A stretch of DNA of 64,000 nucleotides from the NCBI RefSeq assembly GCF_000430725.1, contig NZ_AUMO01000032.1, positions 150,030 to 214,029 of the forward strand, in the 5' to 3' direction. The notes beneath the pieces were generated by a model that saw only the letters and a list, made by a program, of their open reading frames with translations, was not told the origin of the DNA and ran no database searches. The stretch's first letter is position 1. Each line of letters begins with the position of its first letter. Made by a program: the position numbers and the translations under genes. The DNA is from Azohydromonas australica DSM 1124 (GTDB lineage Bacteria > Pseudomonadota > Gammaproteobacteria > Burkholderiales > Burkholderiaceae_C). Shown here in pieces: positions 61,133 to 64,000 of this stretch.

Positions 61133-61155
61133 GTTCATGCGGTAAGCGCATGAAC
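61133..61155. promoter_or_regulatory. Perfect 9-bp inverted repeat upstream of cysB
   Basis: GTTCATGCG-GTAAG-CGCATGAAC. It lies 17 bp upstream of the cysB -35 (about -54 to -76 from the predicted start) and 63 bases after the mnmA stop on the same strand. There is no T-run, so an operator is more likely than a terminator; autoregulation by CysB or control by another factor is possible. Confidence 0.5.
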
Positions 61156-61217
61156 TGTCCGGTCCCTGTGCGCCGAAGGGATTAAGCCGGCCTCTGGCGG
61201 ACGGCCGGCACGTCCCG

Positions 61218-62378
61218 TCAGTCCGGGCTGGCCGTGGCGATGACGCCGCCGCCCAGGCAGACCTCGCCGTCATAGAGCACGGCCGACTGGCCCGGCGTGA
61301 CGGCCCACTGCGGCTGATCGAAATGCAGCGCGACCGCGTCCGGCGCGGGCAGCGACAGCCGGCAAGGGGCGTCGGACTGGCGGTAGCGCGTCTTGGCTGC
61401 CAGCGCGCCGGGTGCGGGCGTGCGGCCCGCCACCCAGCTCAAGTCCTGCGCCACCAGCGAGCGGCTCAGCAGCCAGGGGTGGTCGTGGCCCTGCACCGCG
61501 TAGAGCGTGTTGGTAGCCGGGTCCTTGCGCGCAACGTACCAGGGTTCATGCTCACCACCACCGCGGGGAGCGCCCTTCTCCTTCACGCCGCCGATGCCCA
61601 GGCCCTGCCGCTGTCCAAGGGTGTAGAAGCTCAGGCCCACGTGTTCGCCGATCTTGCGGCCGCGCGCGTCCTTGATCGGCCCGGGCTGGTTGGAAAGGTA
61701 GCGGTTGAGGAACTCGCGGAACGGGCGCTCGCCGATGAAGCAGATGCCGGTGGAGTCCTTCTTCTTGGCGTTGGGCAGGCCGGCCTCGGTGGCGATGCGC
61801 CGCACCTCGGTCTTGGGCAGCTCGCCCACGGGGAACAGGGTGCGCGAGAGCTGCGGCTGGTTGAGGCGGTGCAGGAAGTAGCTCTGGTCCTTGAGCGGGT
61901 CCAGGCCCTTGAGCAGCTGGAACTCGCCGGCCACCTCGCGCACTCGCGCGTAATGGCCGGTGGCGATCTTCTCGGCGCCCAGGCGCATGGCGTGGTCCAG
62001 GAAGGCCTTGAACTTGATCTCGGCGTTGCACAGCACGTCAGGGTTGGGCGTGCGGTTGGCCTGGTACTCGCGCAGGAACTCGGCGAAGACGCGGTCCTTG
62101 TACTCGGCGGCGAAGTTGACGTGCTCGATCTCGATGCCGATGACCTCGGCCACGCTGGCGGCGTCGATGAAGTCCTGGCGCGACGAGCAGAACTCGCTGT
62201 TGTCGTCGTCTTCCCAGTTCTTCATGAAGATGCCGACCACCTCGTGGCCCTGCTGCTTGAGCAGCCAGGCGCTGACGGCGGAGTCCACCCCGCCGCTGAG
62301 GCCCACCACCACGCGCCGGGGCCGCGCGCCGGTGTGCACCGCCGGGGCGGCGGTCGAAGAAAGCTCGGTACTGCTCAT
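61218..62378 (-). CDS. mnmA: tRNA-specific 2-thiouridylase
   Basis: A 386-residue enzyme placing sulfur on U34 of tRNA-Glu, -Gln and -Lys. The PP-loop [18 protein letters not shown] is near residue 25, [16 protein letters not shown] follows, and the catalytic Cys residues are in [12 protein letters not shown] and [14 protein letters not shown]. The start at 62378 overlaps the stop of the Nudix gene (ATGA). A sulfur-using enzyme beside cysB. Confidence 0.97.
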   Translation of the reverse strand: MSSTELSSTAAPAVHTGARPRRVVVGLSGGVDSAVSAWLLKQQGHEVVGIFMKNWEDDDNSEFCSSRQDFIDAASVAEVIGIEIEHVNFAAEYKDRVFAEFLREYQANRTPNPDVLCNAEIKFKAFLDHAMRLGAEKIATGHYARVREVAGEFQLLKGLDPLKDQSYFLHRLNQPQLSRTLFPVGELPKTEVRRIATEAGLPNAKKKDSTGICFIGERPFREFLNRYLSNQPGPIKDARGRKIGEHVGLSFYTLGQRQGLGIGGVKEKGAPRGGGEHEPWYVARKDPATNTLYAVQGHDHPWLLSRSLVAQDLSWVAGRTPAPGALAAKTRYRQSDAPCRLSLPAPDAVALHFDQPQWAVTPGQSAVLYDGEVCLGGGVIATASPD

Positions 62379-62878
62379 GCCTTGATCTGGGGCGCGAAGA
62401 CGCTGGGGTCGGTGGTGATGAGGTCCATCGGGTAACGCTTGCCCGACAGGTAGTCCTCGATGCCCCGCATCAGCAGCGGGTTGCGGTGGCGGTGGGTGTT
62501 GGCGCGGATCTCGGCCGGCGTCATCCACAGCGTGCGCACGATGCCCTCATCGAGTACCCAGCCGGGCTGCGGCGCGCTGGCCGTACCGGCGAAGGCGAAG
62601 CGCAGGTAGGTGATGTCCTCGCCCGTGCCCTGCCGGTACACGCGCGAGAGGTACACGCCCACGAGCTGCGTGGGCACGAACACGCAGCCGGTCTCTTCCA
62701 GAACCTCGCGCGCCACGCCTTGCAGCAGCGATTCACCCGGGTTGAGATGGCCGGCCGGGTTGTTCAGGCGCAATCCCTCGGCCGTGTGCTCCTCCACGAG
62801 CAGGAAGCGATGCTCCCCATCGACCACCTTGCCGATGAGCGCCGCGACGGTGACGTTGGGTTTCCATCGTTCTGACAT
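62375..62878 (-). CDS. nudJ: Nudix hydrolase, NudJ-like
   Basis: A 167-residue pyrophosphohydrolase with the Nudix box [23 protein letters not shown] (G-x5-E-x7-REVxEE). The start at 62878 ([18 protein letters not shown]) matches NudJ, the phosphatase that acts on thiamine pyrimidine and nucleoside diphosphates. nudJ-mnmA adjacency is also seen in E. coli. Overlaps mnmA by four bases. Confidence 0.93.
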   Translation of the reverse strand: MSERWKPNVTVAALIGKVVDGEHRFLLVEEHTAEGLRLNNPAGHLNPGESLLQGVAREVLEETGCVFVPTQLVGVYLSRVYRQGTGEDITYLRFAFAGTASAPQPGWVLDEGIVRTLWMTPAEIRANTHRHRNPLLMRGIEDYLSGKRYPMDLITTDPSVFAPQIKA

Positions 62879-62944
62879 GGGCGCGATGGTAGCTTCCGAC
62901 CAACGCCCGCACCTTACCAAGGCCGGATTTTGGTCCGTAGCTTT

Positions 62945-62984
62945 CTATAAGGTGGTATAGAAGAGCGTAATGTGAAATTTTCAC
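62945..62984 (+). promoter_or_regulatory. Two palindromes in the pntAA leader
   Basis: CTATA-AGGTGG-TATAG (62945-62960) and GTGAAA-T-TTTCAC (62972-62984) lie in a short AT-rich stretch 22-60 nt before the pntAA ATG. TATAAG or TATAGA within the first could act as a -10. They look like operator sites, but no known regulator consensus is matched. Confidence 0.4.
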
Positions 62985-63005
62985 GATCATGGAAGGAGAC
63001 AAGCC

Positions 63006-64000
63006 ATGCTGATCGGAGTGCCGCTGGAGACGGCGGCGGGAGAGACCCGGGTCGCGGTGACGCCGGAGACCGCGAAAAAGCTCAAGGCGCAAGGGCACCA
63101 GCTCTTCGTGCAGTCCGGTGCCGGCCTGGCCGCTGCCGCGCCCGATGCGGCCTACGCCGCGGTGGGCGCCGAGATCGTGGACGCCAAAGCGGCGCTGGGC
63201 TGCGACCTGGTGCTCAAGGTGCGCTCGCCGTCCGCCGAGGAGCTGCCGCTCATGAAGCGCGGCGCGACGGTGGTCGGCATGCTCAATCCCTTCGACCGCG
63301 AAGGCCTGGAGCGTCTGGCCGCTGCCGGCGTGACCGGCTTCGCGCTGGAGGCCGCCCCGCGCACGACGCGTGCGCAGAGCATGGACGTGCTCTCATCCCA
63401 AGCCAACATCGCCGGCTACAAGGCCGTGATCATCGCGGCCGACCGCTACCAGAAGTTCTTCCCGATGCTCATGACCGCCGCCGGCACCGTGAAGGCCGCG
63501 CGCGTGGTGATCCTGGGCGTGGGCGTGGCAGGGCTGCAGGCCATCGCCACGGCCAAGCGGCTCGGCGCCGTGATCGAGGCCTCCGACGTGCGCCCCTCCG
63601 TGAAGGAGCAGGTCGAGTCGCTGGGCGCCAAGTTCATCGACGTGCCCTACGAGACGGCCGAGGAGAAGGAAGCGGCCGAGGGCGTGGGCGGCTATGCGCG
63701 GCCGATGCCCGAGAGCTGGCTCGCGCGCCAGCGCGCCGAGGTGGCCAAGCGCGTGGCGGCGGCCGACGTGGTGATTTCCACCGCGCTCATTCCCGGACGC
63801 CCGGCACCGAAGCTGGTGTCGGCGGAGATGGTGCAGTCCATGAAGCCCGGTTCAGTGGTCGTGGACCTGGCGGCGGCCAACGGCGGCAACTGCGCGCTGA
63901 CGGTGCCCGGACAGATCGTGCAGGCGCACGGCGTGACGATCGTCGGCGAGACCAACCTGCCCGCGCTCGTGGCGGCGGACGCCTCGGCGCTGTACGCGCG
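63006..64000 (+). CDS. pntAA: NAD(P) transhydrogenase alpha-1 subunit (3' end outside window)
   Basis: 331 codons are visible; the family is ~370-380 residues, so the end is missing. MLIGVPLETAAGETRVAVTPETAKKLKAQGH opens the alanine-dehydrogenase/PntA fold; the nucleotide-binding motif is VVILGVGVAGLQAIATAKRLGA and the substrate loop RQRAEVAKRVAAADVVISTALIPGRPAP follows. This soluble domain binds NAD(H); hydride transfer to NADP is proton-driven together with PntAB and PntB, expected downstream. A strong GGAAGGAG ribosome-binding site precedes the ATG. Confidence 0.96.
   Translation, partial: MLIGVPLETAAGETRVAVTPETAKKLKAQGHQLFVQSGAGLAAAAPDAAYAAVGAEIVDAKAALGCDLVLKVRSPSAEELPLMKRGATVVGMLNPFDREGLERLAAAGVTGFALEAAPRTTRAQSMDVLSSQANIAGYKAVIIAADRYQKFFPMLMTAAGTVKAARVVILGVGVAGLQAIATAKRLGAVIEASDVRPSVKEQVESLGAKFIDVPYETAEEKEAAEGVGGYARPMPESWLARQRAEVAKRVAAADVVISTALIPGRPAPKLVSAEMVQSMKPGSVVVDLAAANGGNCALTVPGQIVQAHGVTIVGETNLPALVAADASALYA

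Overview
The window is a GC-rich, gene-dense stretch of a betaproteobacterial chromosome. The order bamE-dapB-exbB/tolQ-like-exbD-leuS-lptE-holA beside a divergent fur, the hpf-ptsN-hprK block, the polyhydroxybutyrate genes and the short inverted repeats all suggest a Burkholderiales bacterium (Comamonadaceae/Sphaerotilaceae-like; this placement is inference from gene order and protein style, not from a search). No rRNA, tRNA, CRISPR array or intact insertion sequence was recognised. Both ends cut a gene: a histidine kinase at the left and pntAA at the right.

Layout. 1-5.5 kb: a FixL/FixJ-type two-component pair, thiL-pgpA, pncC, a GhrA-like dehydrogenase, then an orphan DprA-like gene of visibly lower GC. 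5.5-12.3 kb (minus strand): holA, lptE, leuS, an ExbD/TolR and ExbB/TolQ pair, dapB, bamE. 12.4-14.9 kb: fur, then hprK, ptsN and hpf on the minus strand. 15.1-20.3 kb: a signalling cassette (PP2C phosphatase, tandem-FHA protein, metallo-beta-lactamase phosphodiesterase), a type IV pilin with a serine-rich tail and a PglL/TfpO-type O-oligosaccharyltransferase. 20.3-22.9 kb: moaC, a BepA-like metalloprotease, a small membrane protein.

22.9-32.8 kb is iron-centred: a Fur-box promoter, tonB-exbB-exbD, a siderophore receptor, a PiuC-type dioxygenase, an FMN hydroxy-acid oxidase, a SWIB protein, a second Fur-box candidate before a PepSY/cytochrome b561 pair, an S9 peptidase that has lost its propeller, and a bacterioferritin lacking the haem-ligand methionine. 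32.8-47.2 kb holds a response regulator with two small-molecule enzymes, uvrA, PHA synthase, a 5'-truncated tannase-like esterase, a 3-hydroxybutyrate-oligomer hydrolase, recQ, ssb and a thioredoxin-like gene.

47.3-61.1 kb is a sulfur-uptake region: two complete sulfate ABC transporters in tandem (sbp-cysT-cysW-cysA twice), an AapJQMP-type amino-acid ABC transporter, a nitroreductase and, convergent to them, cysB. Both sbp promoters carry the same GCATAAGC octamer exactly 25 bp before their -35 hexamer, a good candidate CysB site. A 23-codon ORF is translationally coupled at both ends between the first cysW and cysA. The window closes with mnmA-nudJ and the start of pntAA.

No single new multi-gene system is proven here. 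The best leads are the orphan DprA-like gene, the pilin plus glycosyltransferase beside the phosphatase/FHA/phosphodiesterase cassette, the Fur-box PepSY/cytochrome pair, the shared octamer in the sulfate promoters, and the coupled micro-ORF.
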